From IMG/VR virus record IMGVR_UViG_3300021962_000324, positions 1 through 35,193 of that record: DNA of 35,193 bases; one strand, 5' to 3'. Below the pieces are notes generated by a model. That model was given only the letters and a program-made list of their open reading frames with translations. It was not told the DNA's origin and searched no databases. The translations under genes were made by a program, and so were the position numbers. This stretch comes from a virus. Of the stretch, positions 1 through 10,314 are shown in pieces. Within the stretch, counting starts at the first letter, position 1; every line of letters starts with the position of its first letter.

Positions 1-645
1 GTAGTTCCATCTGACAGTAATTTGATTAAAGTTAATTATTCAGTTTACTCCGCATACAGACCTATTAAATTAATTGATGGAAGTTCTATGAATTTAAACC
101 CATTCCTAGAAAGAGAAAATATTAAATTTAATAAGCCAATGTTCTTTTATTTAGAGCCAAGAAGCGTTCAGGTTGTAGGTCAGTACACTAAGCAAGCAGC
201 TTATGAGGAAATATTTGAAAAAGAAAATACACTAAAGTATACAGAAGATGCAAGAATATTTGACCCATCTCATCCAAAGTATAATCCTTTAGCACTTTTG
301 CTCGCTACTATATACGTTGTAGATAATGACGTAGTTCAGACATTTAAATTTAACGATCTAAGACTAAAAGGCGGAGGAGTATCGTATAATTACGACTCTG
401 TAAATATATTTAAAGATATTCCAAGCGCTAGATCTTTTTGGGACATGTCAGGTCCAGATGGTTTTGCTTATGCAAATGGAGGATATGTCATAATAAGACT
501 CCCAAGATCATTAAAAGATTATGTAAGCAATGAAAAAATTTACGAAGTTATTTCAAGTTCCATGACTGCTGGTGTTGTTTTTGAAATAGAAGATTACGAT
601 GGAGTCCCTTGGAATGCAGATATATTTACGCAGACAGTTGAATAG
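1..645 (+). CDS. Probable virion structural protein (5' end outside window)
   Basis: The reading frame is open from the first base of the window, so the true start lies upstream; a TTG at 22 is only an internal candidate. The visible 214 codons end at TAA 643-645. I recognise no family. The protein is soluble, with no signal peptide or membrane segment, and contains several aromatic-rich stretches and a Gly-rich turn (KGGGVSYNY). It lies 9 bases before the large tail/baseplate-like gene at 655 and in the same direction, so a tail, baseplate or adaptor role is likely from context alone. The CGG at 372 is out of phase (GGC-GGA). Confidence 0.7.
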   Translation, partial: VVPSDSNLIKVNYSVYSAYRPIKLIDGSSMNLNPFLERENIKFNKPMFFYLEPRSVQVVGQYTKQAAYEEIFEKENTLKYTEDARIFDPSHPKYNPLALLLATIYVVDNDVVQTFKFNDLRLKGGGVSYNYDSVNIFKDIPSARSFWDMSGPDGFAYANGGYVIIRLPRSLKDYVSNEKIYEVISSSMTAGVVFEIEDYDGVPWNADIFTQTVE

Positions 646-654
646 GATATATAA

Positions 655-3279
655 ATGAGAAGTTCATTACCTTCATATGTTCAGACATACTCTTTTGGTT
701 CTAGGAAAGCAGTTTCTGATTTAATAGTTTTAGCAAAAAACGATGCAAGGAGTGCTGCAAATATAGCACAGTCTCTTCAGGGTTTATCTTCACTAAATCA
801 ATATAATGGATTAAGTATATCTCCGTATTCTCTTGCCTCATTCGAGGCTTTCTTAGATTTTTTTAGAGATATAAACCTAAAAACAATAAGCTACTACGAT
901 GCAATGAACGGTGTAAGTACTGCTATAAATAGTTATGTTAGTGTTTTAAATTCAGAATTAGCTAAAATAGAAAAAGATGTTAATCAACTTCAAATATTTA
1001 TAGATAACTATTCATTTATTTCTGGTGAAGACGATTTATATAATGGATCATTTGTAGAAACATTTTCTGACGATTCTAATTCTTATCTTACTGAAAGTTT
1101 TCAAAATAAACAATATGATAGAGATGGTTTAGAGTTATCAAAAGATGAAGCAGCATCAGTGGATATTGTTTCTGGAACATTAAAATCAGGATCAAAATTT
1201 TCTAATTTAAATATTTCTCCAAAAGTTGAAGAATATAAAAACAACTACACTCAATATGTTTCATCATCTGCAAATATTTATAACCTGTTTAACGATGCTC
1301 CCAATAAAAGTTGGAGCACAACAATTAAATCTCCAACTATAATAACTTCAAAAATAGATGATTCGATAGATATTGGATATGATTATTCATCAGTAAGTGG
1401 CGCTATGGCATCAGTAAATTTAGTATTTGAGAATCCTCAGACAATGAACTGCATAAGAATGTCACCTAATCTTGGAACAGACTTTCAGCTTCTTCAGGCC
1501 ATTATATACACGGCAACTAGCCCAACCAATGCTGGAACTAGTGGTTCATCTTCATCTTCATCAGAAACTAAAATACTAGTATTAAAATCTCCACTATTAA
1601 TAGATACAGTAAAAGACATATCTTTTGATCAAACATTAGTAAAAAAGGTCAAGTTGATATTTAATCAACCAAGATATAAAAGAATCATAAACACTGCAAG
1701 TATTTACGAGCAGCAATCAAAAGTAATTGACTATTTTGTTTCTGAAGTAAGAAAGCTTAGATCTAAAAAGCATGACAAGCTTCAAGATCTTGTTTACTCA
1801 TACTTTTTAAGAAGGAATGAAATAGCTTCTTTGTCCTCTAATCCGGATTATATTCCAAATTATTATTCGTACAGATATCCTTGCGAAGATACCGAACCAA
1901 ACTATGGGTCAATATATGAGTTTATTTCTTCAAAAAATACATTTAGTGAATTAAATGATAATCAAAAACTAAAAAATACAAATGAAATATCTAGAATAGT
2001 TCAATCTATAGTATCTTATGTTCTTGGTGACAAGTACAGAATGACACCAAACTCATACATAGCTTCACAACCAACTGGTTCCGCAACAAGTATATCTTCT
2101 GTAAATTTTTTAACTTCTTCATCGATTGGAAATATTCAATCTCCACATGGGACATCAAGGCAGGACATGGAGGCATATTTTGATAGTGGAGATAGATTTG
2201 ATTTAATAAAAACTTATTCAAATTTAGATAACATAAATTATTACGAATATAATTTTTCAATTAAGTCATTGAAGTTTGGTTTAATAGCACAACCTTCTTT
2301 ACAGGGTTCTAATTCAAAATCCTTTTTTATATCAAAAATGATTGATACTGGTGGTTTCATAGATAAACTAAAAATTAAATCACAGTATTTCATACCAAAG
2401 AATTCAAATGAAAGCTCCGAAGTAACGCAAAGCGCAGCTATCGAGTTTTCTGTTACCTTAAATCCCAATGCTCAGAATGAAATTGATTGGATACCAGTTC
2501 TTCCAAATGATCAAAACTCAGTAGAGGCAGAGTTACTTTTCCCACTTGAGCAAACTGGTTTAGTAAAACTAAGGTTTCCTGCAGTAGTTTCTAGCTTAAA
2601 GGTATACGAGCAAGGTAAACTGATTAATGATTCAAGAATAGTTTCAGTAGATTCTCAAGTTATAACATCATTTAAAATATTAAATTACAACAAATCTTTT
2701 ACATATATAGCAAAGTACACTGTTGACCCAGCGTCAAGCGCAAATGAAATAGATTTTTCTAGACAATCTGTACAAAATTACACATTAAAAACTTATTCTT
2801 CATCAGATGGATTAGGGGAAAAACTATCAACAGTAGGGTCAGAGAATAGAGTTAGTTTAACCTACGACCCATACATTGACTATGCTAAATTCGCAAACCA
2901 TATATACTCACCTTCAGCCGGTACTATAGGTGCATCAGGAGTTTCTACATATTCTCCAGTTTCAATAATTCTAGAAGATGGAACTCCGGCAATTAATTTA
3001 ACTAATTATTTACCAAATAAATATGTTAAGTATGAGCTTCCTTTGAATAGCAATACAGAAACATACTTTATACAAAGTGGAAAAAATATTACATTCAACA
3101 AAAAGTGTAGTAACTTTAAAGTTTATTATGATTATATTCCAGAATCTTTAAGGTATAAAATAGTTTTAAGAAATTTAGATACATCAAAGCAAATCAGCGC
3201 TTACGTTGATGATTTTGTGTTAAAATATCAACAGAAGAATACTGATAACTTTACCAATAAACTATTGAAAGTGATTTAA
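655..3279 (+). CDS. Large virion protein, tail/baseplate-like, paralogue 1
   Basis: An 874-residue protein starting at ATG 655 after a short spacer containing GGATAT. The N-terminal 130 residues look helical and coiled-coil-like, followed by a segment ending YNGSFVETFSD. A middle part resembles a discoidin-like beta domain (Trp-containing entry near residue 220, then a hydrophobic strand and NCIRMSP). There is a serine-rich linker near residues 298-304. The C-terminal half carries a module with the motif DWIPVLP, which recurs as WLPISP, WIPISP and WKPINE in the genes at 3282, 5770 and 8367. The shared architecture points to related tail-tip, baseplate or fibre-network proteins. No named family is recognised. 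It is followed two bases later by the next gene. Confidence 0.8.
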   Translation: MRSSLPSYVQTYSFGSRKAVSDLIVLAKNDARSAANIAQSLQGLSSLNQYNGLSISPYSLASFEAFLDFFRDINLKTISYYDAMNGVSTAINSYVSVLNSELAKIEKDVNQLQIFIDNYSFISGEDDLYNGSFVETFSDDSNSYLTESFQNKQYDRDGLELSKDEAASVDIVSGTLKSGSKFSNLNISPKVEEYKNNYTQYVSSSANIYNLFNDAPNKSWSTTIKSPTIITSKIDDSIDIGYDYSSVSGAMASVNLVFENPQTMNCIRMSPNLGTDFQLLQAIIYTATSPTNAGTSGSSSSSSETKILVLKSPLLIDTVKDISFDQTLVKKVKLIFNQPRYKRIINTASIYEQQSKVIDYFVSEVRKLRSKKHDKLQDLVYSYFLRRNEIASLSSNPDYIPNYYSYRYPCEDTEPNYGSIYEFISSKNTFSELNDNQKLKNTNEISRIVQSIVSYVLGDKYRMTPNSYIASQPTGSATSISSVNFLTSSSIGNIQSPHGTSRQDMEAYFDSGDRFDLIKTYSNLDNINYYEYNFSIKSLKFGLIAQPSLQGSNSKSFFISKMIDTGGFIDKLKIKSQYFIPKNSNESSEVTQSAAIEFSVTLNPNAQNEIDWIPVLPNDQNSVEAELLFPLEQTGLVKLRFPAVVSSLKVYEQGKLINDSRIVSVDSQVITSFKILNYNKSFTYIAKYTVDPASSANEIDFSRQSVQNYTLKTYSSSDGLGEKLSTVGSENRVSLTYDPYIDYAKFANHIYSPSAGTIGASGVSTYSPVSIILEDGTPAINLTNYLPNKYVKYELPLNSNTETYFIQSGKNITFNKKCSNFKVYYDYIPESLRYKIVLRNLDTSKQISAYVDDFVLKYQQKNTDNFTNKLLKVI

Positions 3280-3281
3280 AG

Positions 3282-5773
3282 ATGGCGCAATTTTCACCAA
3301 AAACAACATCATATGATACATTAGTTTATAAAGTTTCAAAATTTTTTGATGATTATTATAATGGTAAATTTAAAACTTACGAAGAGTTTTCCGTAGAGTA
3401 TCAAAACCTTTTACAGGATGTCAACAACTCTCATGTAGGTCTTACGGCAAAGTACAAGCCACTATTTAAACGGTCAACCACCAAAGTCTTCCGATATATT
3501 AACTTTTGCTAGGGACCTAACAGCTGATTCTGGAATAATGTCAAGGCAGATAGATTTTCTATTAGCTAAAACAGTAAATACTTTTAATTTATTCCAATCA
3601 GAAATAGACAAAGAAACAAATTCTATAGATAGAATTAATTCTAAAATAAAAGTTTTACAACTGTACTCAAAGAGTACTAGTGAGGATATTTATTACTTGC
3701 GGAGATTCTTTTGAGAATCTAGAAAACGCGGACCTATCACAAAAATATTCAATGCCTCTTTCTTCCGCTGTAGATGGTCATTTATCTCTTCCAGTTGTTA
3801 CCGGTTCAGTTTGGCCAGTTCAAGCAATCACTATCAAGCAAAAAGATGAAAATGGAAACATTTTATCCAATGGAACAGCTGGCAATTATCATATGGCCAT
3901 TAAAGAACAGGTTCAACCAGGTACAACAACAGTTAATCCAAGTGATTATAAATTTATTTTTGAGAAGCAAATAGTTAATAACTTAAGTTATATATATAGT
4001 GATACAAATCCAAATACATATTTTGAATATGAAAAATTAAAAGTTTCAAATAATAATGGCTCTGACTATGACTATGAATTTCAGTATTTAAATAGTATAA
4101 ATAATCAAAATTCGTATGTGCCATGGAATAATGCAAGTGATGACCCACTTAAATTGACGTTAGTGGTAGAAAGAATTGAAGGTAATCCGCTTTCAGCAAA
4201 CGCAATAAATATCTTACCGTTTTTTGGATATGATGAAAACGGAGTTTCTACCGTAAAAGTTACTTCAATTGTTCTAGAAAGCACAGATGCTGGATCTAAT
4301 AAAATTGAAGAAATAATAACAAACCCTATAGTTATAGGTTCAACAATAGTTCCATCCGGCGTGCAAAATTCTTCTTTTTATTTCCACAAAAAGGCTAGCA
4401 TAAAATTTTCTCAAAGAAACTTAACGAGAGCAACAATAACATTTGTACAAGAAAACCCAACTGATATAACAATCAAGCATGCGTACTGGACAGTTTCCAG
4501 GGTGGTTGGTCAATTTGATTTTGCAAACGCAAATGATGATATTGAATTTGGTAGGTCAAGAACCACCCCAGTTCCATCTGGAGTTTGGACACAGGGCGCA
4601 AGGTTTAATCCGGCTTTGATAGTAACAAGAAATCAGTTATCAAATGTAACTGGCTTAGATTCAGCAAAGAACGCGCTGATGCCAACAATAACTAATCCGG
4701 AATTAGTGAATTCATCCTCTAGTACTAAGCTTGTAAAATTTTCTGGAGATACAAACCTAACTTATGATTACTATGTTATGAAAGTTTTGGATAAAAAGAA
4801 AAACAAATATGTCTATATAGACTCCTTAGTCCCACTCAATGCGGAAGAGTTTACTTATGAAAAAACTTTAAAACCACAGGATAAAACTATATTTGTAAAT
4901 TGGTGGCCAGCATCAGTTAGTATAAAAGGCTACGAAAAACTTAATGCATCAGGTTCAGAAGTTCCGAAAAAGTTTTATACAGGGACTTATGGAGATCCAA
5001 ATGATCCAAAATGGGAAGCGCTAATGCTTCCGTATGCATCAGATCCTAATTATGTTCCACCTTCTGGAACAGAAGAAATACCTGATTCAGTATTTGACTG
5101 GTGGAAACTTAAATTTAGATTAAATGGAACAGAAAAACTAACATCATATATTGGCACTAGTAGTCCAGCTTATTATTTAGGTGAACTTTATAACTTATCA
5201 AGTTCAGATATTGTTTCCGAAAAGGTTCAAAGAACGGTTCCAGTAAAAGCAAACTACAATGTTTCGCTTGTTAAAAATTTTGAAATATTAACTAATGGTC
5301 AAAGTTATAATGGAAAAAATTTAGATGTCAAGAGATGGTCAATAGGCATAAGGGATATATCTATTGATTCAGAGATATATCAAAATTCATCAGAACTGAT
5401 ATCTAAGCCTTTTAATTTTCCATACCCAATAGAGTATCTCATGTTATACTCTGATTATTCAATACCAATTGAATATAAAAACAATTTAGAGAACGATATA
5501 GAGCCGATATCTTATTATATATCGGTTGATGATTCGACAACATGGCTACCAATCTCTCCTGTTGAGAATCCTTTTAACTCTGAAGTCCCAGAGATATATG
5601 CTTTTAATCAAAATATATCTTCAGAACTAAGACTACCAGGAGTAGCATATTTAGATTCAAAAAACGCTATAAATTCAGTTAGGGTAAGAATAGTTTTTAA
5701 GAAGCCATACAATACAAATGGTACCCCACTAGTTAATTATTATCAATTAGCAGCAAAGGTTAAAAGGTCATGA
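3282..5773 (+). CDS. Virion protein, paralogue 2, with two +1 frameshifts at CGG
   Basis: Read as one 829-residue protein made of 3282-3470, 3472-3699 and 3701-5773, skipping C3471 and C3700. Without shifting, translation stops at a TAG at 3510-3512. The bridging segment 3472-3699 is fully open and encodes a coiled-coil-like helix (FNLFQSEI, SIDRINSKIKVLQLY), matching the N-terminal helix of the neighbouring paralogues. Across the second shift the sequence becomes EDIYYLGDSFENLENAD, which parallels DDLYNGSFVETFSD in the gene at 655. This supports both the fusion and the Gly reading. The C-terminal part has the shared WLPISP motif and ends in the same beta-rich style as the gene at 5770. Its stop overlaps the next start (ATGA). 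A tail/baseplate role is inferred. Confidence 0.85.
3471..3474 (+). other. +1 frameshift site CGGT (site 1)
   Basis: The zero-frame codons are TTT AAA CGG TCA. Skipping C3471 gives GGT CAA CCA, which opens the frame to the next site. The zero frame ends at TAG 13 codons later. The extra base could also be one of the A residues, so here the exact skipped base is ambiguous. Confidence 0.8.
3700..3703 (+). other. +1 frameshift site CGGA (site 2)
   Basis: The zero-frame codons after site 1 are TAC TTG CGG AGA TTC TTT TGA. Skipping C3700 gives GGA GAT TCT TTT GAG and an open frame to 5773. It is the second site in the same gene. Confidence 0.85.
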
Positions 5774-7980
5774 TAGAAGACATTCAGAAAATTAGATTTT
5801 TAAACAATCTTTATAAATCTTTCTATTCTTATGGAAATGAGTTAGATGAATTAACAATTAAAAGATTGTATACAACTTATTTTAGACAGAACCCACCAGG
5901 TTCACCAATGCCACTGGACGCTGAGGTAATGAGATCTACGTCTGTGGCAAATATAGATTATATAAACAACATAATGGCAAAAGCACTCTATAACATGGAT
6001 GTGCTATACGACGCTGCTCACGAAAATATTGAAGAATTATATTCAACTGTAACGTCATTAAATAATAGGATAGATTCACTTAGGTCAAAAAGAACTAAAC
6101 TTGAAAAAAAGGTAGATGATCTTATTTTTTCAATAACAAACAGTGATGGTTTTTACGCATCATTTTCTGAAGAATTTACAGATTTAGATTCTATTGACAC
6201 AAAATATTCTTCAGTTTATTTTGACACCGATTCAAGATCGATAAGCTTAAGCTCTATTAGTTCAGGTTCTTTCAATCAAGCTGCTAATAATGTCTCTAAG
6301 TCAAATTCCGTAAAACGTACAACATATTTTAATGGCAAAGTTGTTGAAAACTCTCAAGACATAGGAACAAACGCTTCTCTAATGTTTGACGGCTTAAGTG
6401 ATACATACTTTAAGCATACTTATAAATCTTCATCTCCCGGCATATGTTCTATAAAACTTGACATAACACCCCTTAGCTCACCTTCGATATCAAAAGTTTT
6501 TGGAAGATTATCATCAGATAAAAAAATAACAACTATGCTTCAAATAAATTCTAGCATTACTGGACCTACTGATATACCAATTTTTTCTGCTCAATCTGAA
6601 AACGATTTTGATAATTTTGTTTTTCAATTTGAACCAGTTAGTGTAAGTTCTATTTCTTTATTTCTAATTAAAAATGAACCAGATAGATTAACAAAATCAA
6701 ATAATAGCACCGTATACGAATATGATTTCATTATTAGAGACATAGTTCTAGCTGGTCTATATTATGATCTTACTGGAACGTATGTTTCAAACCCGATAAC
6801 TATTTACACCGATAATGGAAAGAATGTAATTGACGCAATCTCTGTTGATGTCAAATCGCAAAATGTAACTGGAAATGACGTATCATACTTCATTGCAAAA
6901 AACAACCCATCTGCTACTTCTGTTGATGATTTTCAATGGATACCAATATCTCCAACAAATGAACTAAATAAATCATATCCTTCCGTAGTATCGTTTAATG
7001 GGTCCAATTTAGTATATAAGACAATATCAAAAACAGCTCAACAAAACACAAATGAATTATTTAAATATTTTTCTACAAAAGAAGAAACAAACTTGCCAGG
7101 ATTTGAAGGCTCTAAAATACATAGAGTTGCAAAGATGGACAAGGGATTGAACCCTATAGAGCCATTGATACTAGAAGGTTATAATAGATATGTTTGGCAT
7201 AAGGTAGACTATGAGGAAGGTTTATGTGTTGATGTGTCAAAGTGGAAAAATGATGTTTTAACTAATTCAAACTATAATGTTGTTACATCCACTTCGCAAA
7301 TAGGTAACACTTCTTCTTTTTGGACTGCCCCTTCTATAGATAGCGGTGGAAGCGTATACATATCTTTTGACATACTATCTTCATCTACTTTTAGTGTGCA
7401 GAAGTTATTAACAAAAGACGATGACAATAGCTTAAACTGGGACTTAGCAGTTTACTTAAATGGATCGCTTATAAAAAGGATTAGTCCAAATGTGTCGTCG
7501 GAAACTATAATATGGAATTTTATTGAAGGAATCAATAACGTAACCATATGCATAGACGCTAAACCTAAACCAACATCATCTTCCAACTACGGATTGTATG
7601 GCTCTTTTAGCTTAATGCAACAGTCTAGAATATCTGAGTATGGATTAATATATCAAAAGTATTTAACTTATGTAGCTCCAGAATTATTCAAAAATAGTAA
7701 TAATATTGTAAATAATAGCTTTAGTATAGCTACAATTGATACTGAAAAATATATTATCTCAAATAGAGAAATAGTAGATGGTTCTAGATTATACTATTAT
7801 ACTAACAATACTGATTCAGCAGTAGATTCAGTAAGGTTTAGAATAGATATGAATAGAAATCCTATGACACCAAAATCCTCCCCTATTGTTACATCATATA
7901 GAGTAAAATTTAGAAGAACGCAAATGTTAAAAGATACTGCGAAAAAAACAGCATCAGAAATACTAAGGTCTAACGGTTAG
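5770..7980 (+). CDS. Virion protein, tail/baseplate-like, paralogue 3
   Basis: A 736-residue protein whose ATG overlaps the upstream stop. Residues about 55-125 form a likely coiled coil (NNRIDSLRSKRTKLEKKVDD), followed by FYASFSEEFTD, the same transition as in the genes at 655 and 3282. A middle domain contains MFDGLSDTYFKH, which resembles the start of a discoidin/F5-8 type C fold and may bind carbohydrate. The shared module appears as WIPISP near residue 395. The C terminus (VRFRID, SPIVTSYRVKFRR) parallels that of paralogue 2. No frameshift is present. The role is inferred from architecture and position. Confidence 0.8.
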   Translation: MIEDIQKIRFLNNLYKSFYSYGNELDELTIKRLYTTYFRQNPPGSPMPLDAEVMRSTSVANIDYINNIMAKALYNMDVLYDAAHENIEELYSTVTSLNNRIDSLRSKRTKLEKKVDDLIFSITNSDGFYASFSEEFTDLDSIDTKYSSVYFDTDSRSISLSSISSGSFNQAANNVSKSNSVKRTTYFNGKVVENSQDIGTNASLMFDGLSDTYFKHTYKSSSPGICSIKLDITPLSSPSISKVFGRLSSDKKITTMLQINSSITGPTDIPIFSAQSENDFDNFVFQFEPVSVSSISLFLIKNEPDRLTKSNNSTVYEYDFIIRDIVLAGLYYDLTGTYVSNPITIYTDNGKNVIDAISVDVKSQNVTGNDVSYFIAKNNPSATSVDDFQWIPISPTNELNKSYPSVVSFNGSNLVYKTISKTAQQNTNELFKYFSTKEETNLPGFEGSKIHRVAKMDKGLNPIEPLILEGYNRYVWHKVDYEEGLCVDVSKWKNDVLTNSNYNVVTSTSQIGNTSSFWTAPSIDSGGSVYISFDILSSSTFSVQKLLTKDDDNSLNWDLAVYLNGSLIKRISPNVSSETIIWNFIEGINNVTICIDAKPKPTSSSNYGLYGSFSLMQQSRISEYGLIYQKYLTYVAPELFKNSNNIVNNSFSIATIDTEKYIISNREIVDGSRLYYYTNNTDSAVDSVRFRIDMNRNPMTPKSSPIVTSYRVKFRRTQMLKDTAKKTASEILRSNG

Positions 7981-7983
7981 AGT

Positions 7984-8367
7984 ATGTCAGAATATTTTTA
8001 CAATGATTATAATAAATCAAACGATGTCTACCAACCACTGCTTGGTAGGTCTAGGCAAAAGTATAGAGGCCCAAGGTCATCGGCTAAGGAAAATCTAGAG
8101 CAGGATCAGATGCTAATAGATCTAGCTAGGTTAAAGAAAAGGATAAATGAACTAGAATCTACAATTGTTCAAATGTCCGAAAGTTTCTATTTTCATAATT
8201 CTGCTACTCCAAGTACAATTTCTGCTACACCGTTTTATGATATTTACTATAAAATGTACGAAGAAAGTACTCCTAGCTACTATTATATTGACGACACTGT
8301 GGCTTTGTCAGCTGAACTTTTTAGGCTATATAGAAAACTAAACATATTAGAAAATCAGGAGATATAA
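7984..8367 (+). CDS. Small virion-region protein, coiled-coil
   Basis: A 127-residue protein between two tail/baseplate-like genes. It starts at ATG 7984, three bases after the previous stop, and its last base is shared with the next ATG (TAATG). Residues about 36-65 are charged and helical (LIDLARLKKRINELESTIVQ), suggesting a coiled coil. The N terminus is rich in Tyr, Asn and Arg, and the C terminus is another short helix (ELFRLYRKLNILEN). No family is recognised. By position it may be a small baseplate or chaperone-like component. Confidence 0.75.
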   Translation: MSEYFYNDYNKSNDVYQPLLGRSRQKYRGPRSSAKENLEQDQMLIDLARLKKRINELESTIVQMSESFYFHNSATPSTISATPFYDIYYKMYEESTPSYYYIDDTVALSAELFRLYRKLNILENQEI

Positions 8368-9638
8368 TGTCTGAATCAATAAATACCCAAAAAAGAACTA
8401 ATCAATATTCTGGAAACTATAGTTCAGAAGATTATAATAAAAGGGTAGAAGAAAACTATCAAGATTTGGTCTATTTGTATAATAAATATAATGTTATAGA
8501 AAAAAAACTTGATGATACATTTAATAGAATTGCAACCGATCACGTATTTTTAAGCAGGCATATAAAGGATATTTCCGACAGGCTATCAGCTTTAGAAGCC
8601 ACAGAAAAGGCTTTATCAATACATTCATTTAGCCAAATAGACAACGCAAGGTTTGCCTCAAATGAAGACTACGCAATAACTGCAGGTCAACAACTTTCTT
8701 TTAACCCCATATATAACTATCTTACACTTCCTCAGATAACAACATCCTCAGTTTCATTACTGAAGTCTTACAACTCTTTTGGAGATCAGGTAATACCCGA
8801 CTTTATAAACATAAAGGTATCGCCAATAGCATCCGCAGATGGTCCTGGGGCCATGATAGATACAACTCCTCCGTACTACTGTTTATTCGATAGGCACGAT
8901 AGGGTTTGGAAGCGTTCTGTTATAGTCGATGAGCCTGTGACAAATGGTGCCATGGGATACTTCTATGTCAAGGTTCCACAAAATTCTGTTAACCAAAAAG
9001 TTAACACAATAATGCTAACACCCTATCCTTCAAATTCCGTAGATATAATTGCGATAGAATACACTCAAAAGCCTAACCCAACATTGTCAGATTCCGATAC
9101 TTGGAAGCCAATAAATGAATATTCTCTTTACAATAGCGATCCAGGAGCAGTTGGATATGTTGCGCCTGGTGGATGGGTAAGATCAACCGTTTCTGACGTA
9201 ATAAATTTATCTGGACCATTATACTTTAATTTTAATGTAGCTCAAACAGACTCTAATCCAATAACTGGAGTAAGAGTTTTGATGAGACAAAGAAATTATA
9301 TTAAAGAAAACAATAAGTATATTTACACATATGGTTTATCAGATTTTGACCTAAGGGTAGATAGGTATATGTCTTCTGGAAAAGCATTCATTAAATTTAA
9401 TGCCCCAGAAAATACTTTAATTTATACAGTAGATTCTGTTTCTCCAAAAATATATAATATACCCTTAAGTATTATTGATACCGTATTTACTTATAGGGTA
9501 CTTTATCCGACCTCGTCTAATGGGTATAGCTTAACGCCTCAAGGTGGATCGTCTTCAGTTTGGATAGAGGTATCCTTAACTAAGACGGAAAATGGCTCTA
9601 TACCAGTTCTTAATGACCTAGTAGTTAAATACAGTTAA
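8367..9638 (+). CDS. Virion protein, tail/baseplate-like, paralogue 4
   Basis: A 423-residue protein starting at ATG 8367 with AGGAGATATA just upstream. The N-terminal 90 residues are helical and coiled-coil-like (IATDHVFLSRHIKDISDRLSA), and the remainder is beta-rich. It contains DTWKPINEYS, the counterpart of the WIPISP-type motif in the three larger paralogues, and a GVRVLMRQRN stretch resembling their VRVRIVF and VRFRID ends. It is shorter than its relatives and lacks the discoidin-like middle. A 58-base gap follows before the next gene, so it is likely the last member of the tail block. Confidence 0.8.
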   Translation: MSESINTQKRTNQYSGNYSSEDYNKRVEENYQDLVYLYNKYNVIEKKLDDTFNRIATDHVFLSRHIKDISDRLSALEATEKALSIHSFSQIDNARFASNEDYAITAGQQLSFNPIYNYLTLPQITTSSVSLLKSYNSFGDQVIPDFINIKVSPIASADGPGAMIDTTPPYYCLFDRHDRVWKRSVIVDEPVTNGAMGYFYVKVPQNSVNQKVNTIMLTPYPSNSVDIIAIEYTQKPNPTLSDSDTWKPINEYSLYNSDPGAVGYVAPGGWVRSTVSDVINLSGPLYFNFNVAQTDSNPITGVRVLMRQRNYIKENNKYIYTYGLSDFDLRVDRYMSSGKAFIKFNAPENTLIYTVDSVSPKIYNIPLSIIDTVFTYRVLYPTSSNGYSLTPQGGSSSVWIEVSLTKTENGSIPVLNDLVVKYS

Positions 9639-9696
9639 TTTAGGTATTCGCAATTACTATTAAGAGCAACCCAAATTTTCAATATAAGGAGTAAAA

Positions 9697-10314
9697 ATGG
9701 CTACATTTTACGATGGACCAAGACCAGTTTTAAAGGGTAGAAATACCGCAGAGATGGTCAATCCATACAAGGGAACCGCCGGCACATATTCATTTTATCC
9801 TTTGTTCAGCACCTCACACGTGCTCGATGGAGCCCCAGACAATCATTATGTTCCAGGCACAGGAAATCATCCGGGAAATAGATTCCTTTCTCAAATTTTT
9901 AACGGAACATCACTCTATGTTCATCCTCTTTCTGGAACCTTCCCAGACGGAACTGCAACATATGATGGAGCGAGATATAGACCACTAGAGTTTAAGGGTC
10001 TAGCTTCAGCCAGTGCATTTGCATCCGGTTACGGACATGCTGTAGACAGAGCTAACGACTATGCGCTTTACAGCAACTTTAAGTTTGATGGTGTAACTTC
10101 AGCTGAAGTTTTTGCATCAGGCTATGGACACGCACCAAGAACAGATGCACAAGGTGCCCCATCTACATTTGGACTTTTCAAGCCAGATGAGTATAATGGT
10201 GTAGCAAGTGCAGTTGTATTTACAAGCGGTTACGGTCAAGCTAACACTACTGGAGATTATGGTCGTGAAAAAGTTAACGAATGGTACGGTGTTCCATCAG
10301 CAAAAGCTCTATAA
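9697..10314 (+). CDS. Glycine-rich virion protein with SGYGHA repeats
   Basis: A 205-residue protein with the strong ribosome site AAGGAG before ATG 9697. It holds an imperfect repeat: FKGLASASAFASGYGHA at residues 99-115, FDGVTSAEVFASGYGHA at 130-146, YNGVASAVVFTSGYGQA at 166-182, and a truncated WYGVPSAKAL at the C terminus. Each unit is 17 residues with spacers of about 14-20. The N-terminal half is rich in Gly, Pro and Tyr. No membrane segment is visible. Its position after the tail block and its repeat structure suggest a surface decoration or fibre-like virion protein; the family is not recognised. Confidence 0.8.
   Translation: MATFYDGPRPVLKGRNTAEMVNPYKGTAGTYSFYPLFSTSHVLDGAPDNHYVPGTGNHPGNRFLSQIFNGTSLYVHPLSGTFPDGTATYDGARYRPLEFKGLASASAFASGYGHAVDRANDYALYSNFKFDGVTSAEVFASGYGHAPRTDAQGAPSTFGLFKPDEYNGVASAVVFTSGYGQANTTGDYGREKVNEWYGVPSAKAL

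Noticed and set aside
2006-2468. Minus-strand open frames inside the tail genes, and similar ones at 11899, 16266, 17650, 25412, 30995 and 32466
   Set aside because: They lie fully opposite well-supported + strand genes, have low-complexity translations and lack ribosome sites.
3282-3512. A separate 76-residue gene followed by a second gene starting at 3680
   Set aside because: The gap between them stays open in the +1 frame after CGG at 3471 and again after 3700, and the joined protein matches the layout of its paralogues, so a single shifted gene is the better reading.
3774-3974. A 66-residue + strand open frame inside the second tail gene
   Set aside because: It is out of phase with the well-supported gene and shows no domain or ribosome site.
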